A DNA stretch of 64,000 nt from an uncultured Porphyromonadaceae bacterium (GTDB lineage Bacteria > Bacteroidota > Bacteroidia > Bacteroidales > Muribaculaceae). A model generated the notes under the pieces. The model had not been told where the DNA came from, searched no databases, and worked only from the letters and a program-made list of their open reading frames with translations. The first letter of the stretch is position 1. Each line of letters starts with the position of its first letter. Shown here piece after piece: positions 43,757 through 52,435 of this stretch. The DNA lies in NCBI GenBank assembly GCA_947175425.1, contig CAMWMR010000001.1, positions 1 to 64,000 of the forward strand, given 5' to 3'. Made by a program: the position numbers and the translations under genes.

Positions 43757-44956
43757 CTATTTTATTGCGGCAAGTCCTCCGAGGGCAGTTTCTTTGTAAA
43801 GAGAAGGAATGTCGTGCCCGGTTTGCTTCATAACCTCGACAATGCGGTCGAAATCAACGCTGTGTCGTCCGTCCGAGAAAGCTGCGTATAAGTTGGCATC
43901 CAAAGCTCGGGCGGCGGCATAGGCGTTGCGTTCAATACATGGAATCTGCACGAGGCCGCAAACGGGGTCGCAGGTAAGTCCAAGGTGGTGCTCAAGACCC
44001 ATTTCGGCGGAATATTCTATCTGTGCGACAGTTCCTCCGAACAGCTGAGAGGCTGCTGCTGCTGCCATTGCGCATGCGACGCCAACTTCGCCCTGGCATC
44101 CTACTTCAGCTCCGGATACCGATGCATTGTGTTTTACCACATTGCCGAAAAGTCCCGCTGTTGCAAGCGCTCTCAGAATACGTTTTTCACTGAAACCTTT
44201 TGAATGGTGCAGATGATAGAGAACGGCAGGGACAATTCCGCAGGAACCGCATGTGGGAGCTGTTACAATCAGTCCGCCGGAAGCATTTTCTTCCGATACC
44301 GCCAAAGCGTATGCGTATACCAGTCCTCGGCTTTTCAGCGATTTGTTATATCCCTCGGCATGCACATAGTAGCTTACCGCTTTTCGCCGCACGCCGAGAC
44401 CTCCGGGCAATACGCCCTCGGCTTCGATTCCACGTTCTACAGCAGCTTTCATCACTTTCCACACTTCGGCGAGATAGTCCCATATTTCAGCGCCCTCGCA
44501 TTCATCCACGTATTCCCAGTAGCTTGTGCCTTTCTTTTCACATTCGGCCTGAATGTCCTTGATACGGGTGAGGGGATAAATGGCGGGGCCGGAGCTGCGG
44601 GGCTGTCCTTCCTCTACAATGTCACCGCCTCCTACCGAGTATAATGTGCGGGAGTCGATGATATTTCCGGCTTCATCGAGAGCTTCGAATGTCATTCCGT
44701 TTGTATGGAAGGGGAGAACCGTTTCGGGTTTCCATACTATTTCGGCAGGAGCTACCGGAGAGAGTTCCTGTAATATTGCCTGATCGGTGAGGTGGCCTTT
44801 ACCGGTAGCTGCAAGTGCACCGTATAATGTTACACGGAAATCTTTGGCTGCATTGCGGTTTTTATCGGCAAAAAGTCCGGCTGCTTTGCGGGGTCCCATT
44901 GTATGAGAACTCGATGGTCCGTGACCGATTTTATATATCTGACGTATGGATTCCAT
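43757..44956 (-). CDS. sdaA: L-serine ammonia-lyase, iron-sulfur type
   Basis: Single-chain L-serine dehydratase of 399 residues, deaminating serine to pyruvate. The N-terminal beta domain begins with IYKIGHGPSSSHTMGP. The alpha domain carries cysteines for an oxygen-sensitive [4Fe-4S] cluster, visible in APTCGSCGIVPAVLYH, and in VGCQGEVGVACAM and DPVCGLVQIPCIERNA. The length matches the fused beta-alpha form. It starts directly at the tamB stop (one shared base), so the two may be co-transcribed. Its stop is 2 bp from the convergent DUF4249 gene. Confidence 0.93.
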   Translation of the reverse strand: MESIRQIYKIGHGPSSSHTMGPRKAAGLFADKNRNAAKDFRVTLYGALAATGKGHLTDQAILQELSPVAPAEIVWKPETVLPFHTNGMTFEALDEAGNIIDSRTLYSVGGGDIVEEGQPRSSGPAIYPLTRIKDIQAECEKKGTSYWEYVDECEGAEIWDYLAEVWKVMKAAVERGIEAEGVLPGGLGVRRKAVSYYVHAEGYNKSLKSRGLVYAYALAVSEENASGGLIVTAPTCGSCGIVPAVLYHLHHSKGFSEKRILRALATAGLFGNVVKHNASVSGAEVGCQGEVGVACAMAAAAASQLFGGTVAQIEYSAEMGLEHHLGLTCDPVCGLVQIPCIERNAYAAARALDANLYAAFSDGRHSVDFDRIVEVMKQTGHDIPSLYKETALGGLAAIK

Positions 44957-47900
44957 TATTCGTTATTGTTAGGAGGAGTTTGTTCAATATTGTTTTCAAT
45001 GCTGTCGGCGGGAACACTGTCGGCTTGCGCCTCTTTGTTCTTCCGCAGGAACGAGAAGAAGCTGTCGAAATCACGACGGAACATTATGCCGAGACCTTGT
45101 GTAGTTTGCGCCGTGCGTACATAGTAGTTTCTGTCGTTATATCGGTTGTAAGCTTTCAGTCGCCAAGAACCGCGTTTGTTCAGAAGATACTCAATGTCGA
45201 AATCACCGATAAACTGGTTTGTGTTGAGGGTTTTGTCGCGATACCCGAAATTACCGTTGAATAGAAGCCGGTTGTTCAGGAGCCGGCTGCTGAGGGCAAC
45301 GTCAACCTCAACATCGGAGAAGTCGCCGCGGTCGCTGCGGAGGTTTGGAGCAATGCTCCAGTTGTCGCTGAGTTTGCCCAGCATATTTCCCAACTGGCTT
45401 GATATTGTGGACGAAGCAACCGAGAACAGTTCACTTCCCTTGGTTGTGGAAGCCATGTAGTCGGGAGTGTAGAACCGATTAAGAGCCAACAGGTAAATAA
45501 TCTGGCGGTTCATCATATCGGAAGTACTTACAATTGAGCGTACTTTGCGGTAAGTATCGGAGGTTAGAGTCGGGAATTCAAGGTCGAAATCAATGGAGGG
45601 CTGACGTATATCACCGCTGACATTCATAATGGCATATACCGGAACATTTGTGCGGGCAATATCTTTGTCCTGTTGGAAAGATTCGTCAAGGTCGGTGAGA
45701 TTTGCATTTGTTGCGTAGTAGGCCGAGAGTTTTGTCTTTACACCGTAGGGGTCGCCGTCGAACTGAATCTCGCTGCCTTCCTTAATGATGAAGTCTTTTA
45801 TAATTATGTCTTGCAGAGTGAAACGGTAGCTGCCGCTTGAAAGAACATATTTTCCCCATATGCTGAGGTCGTTGTTGTCGGAGTGATATGCCATGTGCAG
45901 AGTACCGTTGCCGAGGGCTTTAATCTCGTCGCCGCCTGCGGGGTCCATCACAAGAGTCATGGCGGCATCTTTGTTGATATCCACTTTAATGTCCATATTA
46001 TAGACCGAAGGAGCTTCTTCGGCCGCATCCTGCAAGCCTTGCTTGAGCTCGCGAACCACCGAAGGAGTGTCGTCGCGGTCGATTACGGGAATGCGAAGAG
46101 AGTCGGGCGTTACGTCTCTGAATGTAAGGAATGAGTAGTCTTCGGCATCCAGTCGGTCGGACAGGACAAAAGTAAAGTTGGATTTAGGAGCGGTTGCCAT
46201 GTCCACATTGATATTTACGACGCCCGGAGCACCGGTTACCGACGCGCGTCCGTTGCCGTAAATTGTGCCGTACCAGTCGGGATTTTGCCGAGGAGTTATA
46301 TTGTAGCTCAGGAAATCGCGTGCTTCGGTGATATCGAAGCGGAAAGTGGGCGCTTTAAAGAATGTATGGCCTACAAAACCGTTGAGTTTGGCAGTGTGGC
46401 CTTCGCTGTCTCTGATTACAATGTTGTCGAGTCGGATTCTCCCCGGACGCAGATGCACACTGTCGGTAGCTGTGTAGGAACAGCCTGTAAAGTCGATATT
46501 CAGTTTAACGTTATCGGCAAAAATATCTCCTTCAAGGTCAATTTCCTTGAAGGTGCCGAATAGCCTGCATTTTCCCGAGGCTCGTCCGCTTATATCTCTG
46601 GCGAAAGCCTCCATGAAGGGTTTGAGAAATCCTACAGGGATACTGTCGGCCATGAAATTTATATCCAGCGACTCGGAGAGCGGGAAAATGTAACCGTTTA
46701 TGCGCGAGTGTTTACCCTCGAATCCCGTAATAGCCGCATCCAAAGAAAAACCTTGCTTTTCGTTATCCCATCCGGCAACAATATCGGCATTGCCTATAGG
46801 GCATCGGTTGTATCCGATTGAATCCACATGCAAACCGGGACAGTGTAACATCGGCGTTTTGGATAACAGATTTTTTGCCGTGAAAACGCCTGTGGTTCGG
46901 CCGCTTATCAATGCCTTGTCAATTTCAAGAGTCTCAAAAATAGGAAGCAGAGAAACTTTGCGGAGATCAATGGCGAGACTGTCGGATTCGTCGGTGCCGA
47001 CAAAACCGTCTATGGAGATTCGCTGCGAACCGGTATCAAGTACAAAGTCATCGACATGTACCCGGTTATAATCCATAGTTATTGTTGATGAATCGATTTT
47101 CCAAGTGTCGTCACCGAAGTTGATGGTTCCGGGCATGATGTTGAACACAGCTTCCACAGGGAATGCAGCACCTTCGGGTTTGTTCATTGACAGAAGTTGA
47201 GAAGCAAGATCAATAGTGCCATTGATGGGAATGAGGCGGTCGATAGCCCAGTCGGTGTGAGTGCTTATTCTATTGTCGGCGATTTGCAGGAGTGTGCTCA
47301 GCGCCATGTCGCCTTTTTTGGTAGGGAATTGGGCGGTAGCGTAAACTGATGCACAGGGAGCTGTAATGTCCATTTGCGCAAAAGCGCATATGCTTTCCAG
47401 CACTTTATCGCCTTGGCGCAAATATGGAACATCCACATTCAGTGCAGTGTACCCGCTCCGGCTGTCGACTTTTCCCGAAACAGTGGCGGGATAAACAAGC
47501 GCGAAATTGATATTGAAGAATTTAGTAAGAGGCTCCGACGGCTTAAGAGTAAATTCAAAATTGAAATCATTATATTCCGACAGCTCGTGTTTTTCGAGAT
47601 TGTGCCGTGCTTTGTTGCTCTGTGCGAGTGCCGGCATGAAGTGCGATACTTCGTGCCTCAATTCATCTATGAGAGTGGGAAAATAGTAATGGCCTTTAAG
47701 AGCGCCGTCAATATAATCGGAGTTAATGCGAATTTCGGGCAGATAACCTGTTGGTATGGCTTCTGCATAAAAACGGTTGATAGTGAACGCGGGTCCGTTT
47801 TCAGAGACCCAGCGGACATCGCTGAGTTCTATGTTTCCGGCAAGACTCTTGACGTCGGTATTAGTTACGGACGCTTCCACGTTTGCTCCGAAACGGTAGC

Positions 47901-49521
47901 CTTTGTGTGATTTGTCGAAACCTAAAGTATAAAAATCAACATTCCGGAGAGTTGCTGTTACGTTGAACGCCGGGTCGCCGTTTAATTTGTTATAAAGGGC
48001 ATACAAACGTACATCTGCGGCCGAGTCGGCCAGCTGAAATTCGAGGGAGGCTTCTTCGGCTTGGGGCATGTCAAGAATAAGCCTTCCTCCGGTATATGAG
48101 TAGTTGTTAAAGTCGAAACGACTGATATCGGCTTTAAGTGATGCTTCAAGCAGCTGTTTCCCAAAAGTTGCTACACCTTGGAAATTTGCATCCACAATTC
48201 CAAGCTTGGAGTTGTTGCATATCTGTCCTAAATCGAGATTTTCGGAAATGAGTTCCGCCACAACTTTTGTGAGGTTCCCGTTACGTCGGTATGCACCGTT
48301 GACAGCCAGTTCTCCGAAAGAACCGTCGGCCGACAGACGGGCCGTTCCGTTATTTATCGTTCCGGAAGCATCAATGTTCAATCGAAGGGCCGGAACGCGC
48401 GAAAGCGTTGACGAGGCACGTTTGTCAAATTCGGTTGCGAAAGAAGCGAGCTTGCTGCCATTGATAGCGATGGAACTGTTTTCGAAGCTGTATGAGAGAC
48501 TGTCGGGATTATTAAGATTATATATTGCACCAGCAAGGTCTACTCTGACAGCATTGTCATTGTCGTCGGAAAGAGTGAAGTCGCGCAAAAGAATGTGGCG
48601 TGTTGAGCCTTCGCCGTCGAAATAGAAATTGAAACGGGTATCTATTCCGGCAGTTTGGGGAATAAAGGCGCTTAAATCGGGCGGATAAATATAGTTTTCG
48701 TCTTCGGTTGCGGCATTGAAAGTTGCCGACGCAAGCGCCTGGGCAATATTTCTGCGGCCTGAGTAACTAAGCTCGATGGGTTTGAGGTGTAGCTGTGAAT
48801 TGGGTAGAATAAGTGTGAAATCGTTTAGTTTTGCAAGTTCCGGTGCGAGCAAAAGACTGAACGAAATTTTGTCAATAGAAAACCCGCTTCGTTCATTAAG
48901 CGAAAGGTGGTCGAGATGAATCTCGTAGGTGTTGTTGCTGATTTGCGGAATGTAAGCATTTACTGCGAGATTCTCGACTGTTATGTGATTTGGGCAGAAA
49001 CGTCCTGAGTCGGGCGGGGCCGCTGAAAGCACATCGTAGCTTGCTTTACCGTTGCGCACAATAACAGTGTTAATGCCAAACGAAAATGAGCTGTTGCTGT
49101 TATTCCCGTTTCCTTTAAGACGTTCGATAACAGGGGAAATGTTGAGAGGAGCGCCTATACTGTCGCGATAAATCTTAAGGTTCAGACCGTCAACAAGCGC
49201 ATAATCAAGCATGAGTTTTCGTGAGCGTAGCAGTGTTGTTAGCTCGAATCCGGCGCTTACGGTAGATATTCCGGCAACGGTATCTCCGTTAATACATAAA
49301 TTTATGTCGTTTATGCTTAGCCGGTTGAACGGGTGGAAACGGACTGAGTTTATTGAGACATCGGCACCAAGCAAACGAGTAAGCTCAGACTCCGCACGGG
49401 TTCGTACTGCTTCTCTTACCGGATCAACGGATAATAATACATAAAATGCTGCCGGCAGTCCGACTGCCAACAGCAAAAGCGCTGAAACGATAGCTCTAAA
49501 TATTTTCCAGAATACTCTCAC
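44956..49521 (-). CDS. tamB: TamB-family envelope bridge protein
   Basis: Very long periplasm-spanning protein of 1521 residues, with an N-terminal membrane anchor (about 8-30) and repetitive beta-strands forming an AsmA/TamB-like groove. Such proteins bring lipids between the two membranes or aid outer-membrane protein assembly. The C-terminal DUF490 domain (about 1220-1490) is recognisable from SIWGKYVLSSGSYRFTLQ and the following IKEGSEIQFDGDPYG. The tail is acidic and Asn/Pro-rich. No TamA gene is in the window. It sits downstream of malQ after a 10-bp stem-loop (49537-49568). Confidence 0.85.
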   Translation of the reverse strand: MRVFWKIFRAIVSALLLLAVGLPAAFYVLLSVDPVREAVRTRAESELTRLLGADVSINSVRFHPFNRLSINDINLCINGDTVAGISTVSAGFELTTLLRSRKLMLDYALVDGLNLKIYRDSIGAPLNISPVIERLKGNGNNSNSSFSFGINTVIVRNGKASYDVLSAAPPDSGRFCPNHITVENLAVNAYIPQISNNTYEIHLDHLSLNERSGFSIDKISFSLLLAPELAKLNDFTLILPNSQLHLKPIELSYSGRRNIAQALASATFNAATEDENYIYPPDLSAFIPQTAGIDTRFNFYFDGEGSTRHILLRDFTLSDDNDNAVRVDLAGAIYNLNNPDSLSYSFENSSIAINGSKLASFATEFDKRASSTLSRVPALRLNIDASGTINNGTARLSADGSFGELAVNGAYRRNGNLTKVVAELISENLDLGQICNNSKLGIVDANFQGVATFGKQLLEASLKADISRFDFNNYSYTGGRLILDMPQAEEASLEFQLADSAADVRLYALYNKLNGDPAFNVTATLRNVDFYTLGFDKSHKGYRFGANVEASVTNTDVKSLAGNIELSDVRWVSENGPAFTINRFYAEAIPTGYLPEIRINSDYIDGALKGHYYFPTLIDELRHEVSHFMPALAQSNKARHNLEKHELSEYNDFNFEFTLKPSEPLTKFFNINFALVYPATVSGKVDSRSGYTALNVDVPYLRQGDKVLESICAFAQMDITAPCASVYATAQFPTKKGDMALSTLLQIADNRISTHTDWAIDRLIPINGTIDLASQLLSMNKPEGAAFPVEAVFNIMPGTINFGDDTWKIDSSTITMDYNRVHVDDFVLDTGSQRISIDGFVGTDESDSLAIDLRKVSLLPIFETLEIDKALISGRTTGVFTAKNLLSKTPMLHCPGLHVDSIGYNRCPIGNADIVAGWDNEKQGFSLDAAITGFEGKHSRINGYIFPLSESLDINFMADSIPVGFLKPFMEAFARDISGRASGKCRLFGTFKEIDLEGDIFADNVKLNIDFTGCSYTATDSVHLRPGRIRLDNIVIRDSEGHTAKLNGFVGHTFFKAPTFRFDITEARDFLSYNITPRQNPDWYGTIYGNGRASVTGAPGVVNINVDMATAPKSNFTFVLSDRLDAEDYSFLTFRDVTPDSLRIPVIDRDDTPSVVRELKQGLQDAAEEAPSVYNMDIKVDINKDAAMTLVMDPAGGDEIKALGNGTLHMAYHSDNNDLSIWGKYVLSSGSYRFTLQDIIIKDFIIKEGSEIQFDGDPYGVKTKLSAYYATNANLTDLDESFQQDKDIARTNVPVYAIMNVSGDIRQPSIDFDLEFPTLTSDTYRKVRSIVSTSDMMNRQIIYLLALNRFYTPDYMASTTKGSELFSVASSTISSQLGNMLGKLSDNWSIAPNLRSDRGDFSDVEVDVALSSRLLNNRLLFNGNFGYRDKTLNTNQFIGDFDIEYLLNKRGSWRLKAYNRYNDRNYYVRTAQTTQGLGIMFRRDFDSFFSFLRKNKEAQADSVPADSIENNIEQTPPNNNE

Positions 49522-49536
49522 TAATAAGATTATGAA

Positions 49537-49568
49537 CGGGATACCGACAGAAAAATGCCGGTATCCCG
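49537..49568 (-). terminator. Stem-loop between malQ and tamB
   Basis: CGGGATACCG and CGGTATCCCG form a perfect 10-bp stem with a 12-nt loop, past the malQ stop on the minus strand. No T tract follows, so it could equally be an mRNA-processing or partial-termination stem. Confidence 0.5.
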
Positions 49569-49582
49569 CCGTTTATGAGTGT

Positions 49583-52252
49583 TTAGCGGCCCGAATGCTC
49601 GATTTTGCCGCGCAGGTAGTTGTTAAAGTCTTTGTTACTTATCAAATCCTCAAGAGTGAGGTGCATGCGATAACGCCAGTAATGACGGGAATTCGCCGGT
49701 ACGTTGATTTGTTCTTCAAGAGGATTCTCGCGACGTATTGATCCGTCGATCGAGAGCCAATCCTGAAGAGGCAGGATACACAGCATTGAAGGCGAGCTGA
49801 GATGCAGGTCTATAATCTTGTCGCAAACCCAAGGTTCGGCGAAGTAAGGTGCAGCACCTCCTTCGTGCAGTACTTCGTTGAAGAACTGCTGGGTAGCGGC
49901 ACGGTTTTCTTCCCACCATTGGCGTATGCCTCCCATGTCGTGTGTAGAGGTTGTGCATACCGAATAGTAAGGATAGTTCCAGGTATTGCCGAATTTGGTA
50001 GTGGGATCCTTGGGCATGCGCTGTATTTCCAAAGCCAGAATTTCGAGCTGCGACATAACGGCAGGGACGCAAGCGGGAATCATACCAAGGTCCTCGGCGC
50101 ATACGAGCATATCGGTAGAGTTTATGAGCGGCGGCAGTTTCCACATGGCTTTTCCGTACCAGAAGTCGTTGTGACGACGGTAGTAGAAATCGTTGTAGAG
50201 ACGGTCGAAGCACCAGCGTTCATAGTCGTTGAGAGAACGATATATATATGTGTACTGAGCCGAGATGCGGGGATGATATTTTCCTTTTTGTTCCGGGTCT
50301 TCTATGAAGAGTACTTCGTCAAGCAGTCCTGTGAGTCCGTTGCACAAAGCTGTATTTTTTTCATCTTTGGGCAGCTTGGCAAAGTGTTCGGCAATTTTTC
50401 GCTGAGAGTCGAACTCGGGCTTGAGCATGTGCCGTCCACCCCCTAAATTGGTCATGTATACGGATACGGCTTCGGCGGTATATTGTCCGAAGAAATCACC
50501 GATAAAATAGTCCATGATATAGGGTTTGGTCTGGCGGTCGACGTCAATCCAGAAGTCATAATTATACCTCATTTCGTCCACTGAGTAGGGCAGAGCGGGG
50601 TTGAAGTATCCGAGGAGACCGTGAACAGCATCGATAGGAATTTGCCATATGCGGAAGAAACCGAGTACATGGTCGATTCGGTAGGCGTCGAAAAATTCGG
50701 CCATTTTACCGAAACGGGCTTTCCACCAGGCAAAACCGTCTTTGTTCATTTCTTCCCAGTTATAGGTCGGGAATCCCCAGTTTTGACCGAGAACGGAGAA
50801 ATCATCCGGTGGAGCGCCGGCCTGACAGTCCATGTTGAAAAGACGTGTGTCTACCCACGCATCGGCACTTGTACGGGAAATTCCAATGGGAACATCGCCT
50901 TTGAGGGCTATGCCACGGGAATTTGCGTACTCGTGAACATGACGCATCTGTTTATCGAGGTGGAACTGGATGTAGCACACATAGTCGATTTCCAGAGGGT
51001 TTTCTGTAACTACTTTGTTCAGAACTTCGGGCGAGAAGTTGGCATATTCTCCCCATTTTGAAAAGTCGGGGGTGCCGAATTTATCGCGCAGAGTGCAGAA
51101 AGCGGCATATGGTGTCAGCCAATGTTTGTTACGTTCGACAAAATCCTTATATTCGGAGCTTGCGAGAGTCTTTTTCCCTTCGCGATCGAAAACTTCGCGA
51201 GTATATTGATTTTTAAGGGCGTTAGCCTTTTCGTAGTCAATTTCTTTGAGCGCGTTGAGTTTTGCAGCTTCCTGAGCGTAGTAGTCCATACGTTTTTTAG
51301 GAAGCGAGCCAAGCTCGTTAACGCGAAGATACATGGGGTGCAATGCAAATGTGCTGTTTGCATTGTAGGGGTACGAATCGGTCCATGTATGTGTCATGGT
51401 TGTGTCGTTGATAGGCAGAATCTGAATGAATGTCTGCTTTGTGTCAACGGCCCAGTCGACAAGCTTTTTAAGGTCGTAGAAGTCGCCAACGCCCATATCT
51501 TCGTTGCTTCTGAGAGAGAATACGGGGATTGCGGTTCCTGCGCCTCTCCAAAGCGACTGCTCGTTTATGAAGCGGAGGCCGGCAATAACGGTTGCTTCCT
51601 TGGGTCGTGCGCTAATGCCTACGCGACGGTTTTCGCCGCCTTCCCATGAAACCTCTTTTCCGCTTTCGTTGTCGATAATGAGAAACTTGAACTGGGTATC
51701 GGGCCCGATAGAAGTTGAAGGAACGGCAACTTGCCATACAGGGAACATGGCATTGCTCATTTTCAAAGCTTTTTCGGCATTCCATTTACCGAGGCTCTCG
51801 GAGCTTCCTGATATTGCAACCGACATGTTTTTGGGAACCATAGGGGCTGCGACACTGAAAATTGTGAGAGCTGTGTCGGCTTCGACTTTTTTATCGGTGG
51901 CCGCGTGGCTGCAGATACATTCGGTGAAAGCTTTTGAGTAGTAAGGCTTGTCGAACGGCTGATCCTGCCAACGGTCGTAGATACAGCATTTATCAAGATT
52001 TTGCGCCGGTGTGAAAGAGTTTCCGTGCCCCCATTCGTTTTTAATTTCACCGTTATCGTGGCGGACAAAATATCGGTATTTGAAGCCGGAAGCGGCCGGG
52101 ACATCAATTTCAGCCGACCATTTGTCATCACCTTCCAAAGTGAGCTTTACGGCTTTGGCATAATCGTTTGAGCCAAGAGCCGGAATATCGCCTACAATGT
52201 AGACCGATTCCCCCCAATTGGTGCGGTAATCAATATTGAAGATAAGCTTCAT
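49583..52252 (-). CDS. malQ: 4-alpha-glucanotransferase with two starch-binding domains
   Basis: GH77 disproportionating enzyme of 889 residues that transfers alpha-1,4-glucan segments in maltodextrin/glycogen metabolism. Two N-terminal CBM20 starch-binding domains (about 1-90 and 125-215; SVYIVGDIPALGSND and MSVAISGSSESLGKWN) precede the GH77 barrel. Active-site motifs are FDAYRIDHVLGFFRIWQIP (nucleophile Asp), VCAEDLGMIP (acid/base Glu) and STHDM. This CBM20-CBM20-GH77 layout matches plant DPE2-type enzymes, not the short bacterial MalQ. No signal peptide is seen, so it is cytoplasmic. A well-matched promoter lies upstream (52333-52362). Confidence 0.92.
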   Translation of the reverse strand: MKLIFNIDYRTNWGESVYIVGDIPALGSNDYAKAVKLTLEGDDKWSAEIDVPAASGFKYRYFVRHDNGEIKNEWGHGNSFTPAQNLDKCCIYDRWQDQPFDKPYYSKAFTECICSHAATDKKVEADTALTIFSVAAPMVPKNMSVAISGSSESLGKWNAEKALKMSNAMFPVWQVAVPSTSIGPDTQFKFLIIDNESGKEVSWEGGENRRVGISARPKEATVIAGLRFINEQSLWRGAGTAIPVFSLRSNEDMGVGDFYDLKKLVDWAVDTKQTFIQILPINDTTMTHTWTDSYPYNANSTFALHPMYLRVNELGSLPKKRMDYYAQEAAKLNALKEIDYEKANALKNQYTREVFDREGKKTLASSEYKDFVERNKHWLTPYAAFCTLRDKFGTPDFSKWGEYANFSPEVLNKVVTENPLEIDYVCYIQFHLDKQMRHVHEYANSRGIALKGDVPIGISRTSADAWVDTRLFNMDCQAGAPPDDFSVLGQNWGFPTYNWEEMNKDGFAWWKARFGKMAEFFDAYRIDHVLGFFRIWQIPIDAVHGLLGYFNPALPYSVDEMRYNYDFWIDVDRQTKPYIMDYFIGDFFGQYTAEAVSVYMTNLGGGRHMLKPEFDSQRKIAEHFAKLPKDEKNTALCNGLTGLLDEVLFIEDPEQKGKYHPRISAQYTYIYRSLNDYERWCFDRLYNDFYYRRHNDFWYGKAMWKLPPLINSTDMLVCAEDLGMIPACVPAVMSQLEILALEIQRMPKDPTTKFGNTWNYPYYSVCTTSTHDMGGIRQWWEENRAATQQFFNEVLHEGGAAPYFAEPWVCDKIIDLHLSSPSMLCILPLQDWLSIDGSIRRENPLEEQINVPANSRHYWRYRMHLTLEDLISNKDFNNYLRGKIEHSGR

Positions 52253-52332
52253 AAGACGAGTAAAAGTATGATATTTAGAGTATTAAGATGATTCATACAT
52301 TTGATAGCTCCAAAAGTGGTGCTAACATGTTA

Positions 52333-52362
52333 CAAAATTACCAATTAATTGCACAATGCCAA
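52333..52362 (-). promoter_or_regulatory. Promoter for malQ
   Basis: On the minus strand, TTG (52362-52360) and TAATTTTG (52340-52333) are 19 bp apart, matching the Bacteroidota -33/-7 pattern. The leader to the ATG at 52252 is about 75 nt. Confidence 0.7.
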
Positions 52363-52369
52363 CGGAATT

Positions 52370-52415
52370 AAGAAAAATTAAGGCGCGCCATGGCTGTATG
52401 CCGTGGTCGCGCCTT
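52370..52415 (-). terminator. Intrinsic terminator after clpC
   Basis: A 14-bp near-perfect stem built on AAGGCGCG and CGCGCCTT with inner CCA/TGG pairs is followed on the minus strand by a T-rich tract (TAATTTTTCTT). It separates clpC from malQ. Confidence 0.75.
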
Positions 52416-52435
52416 TGAGATAAAAGCTGTGTATA

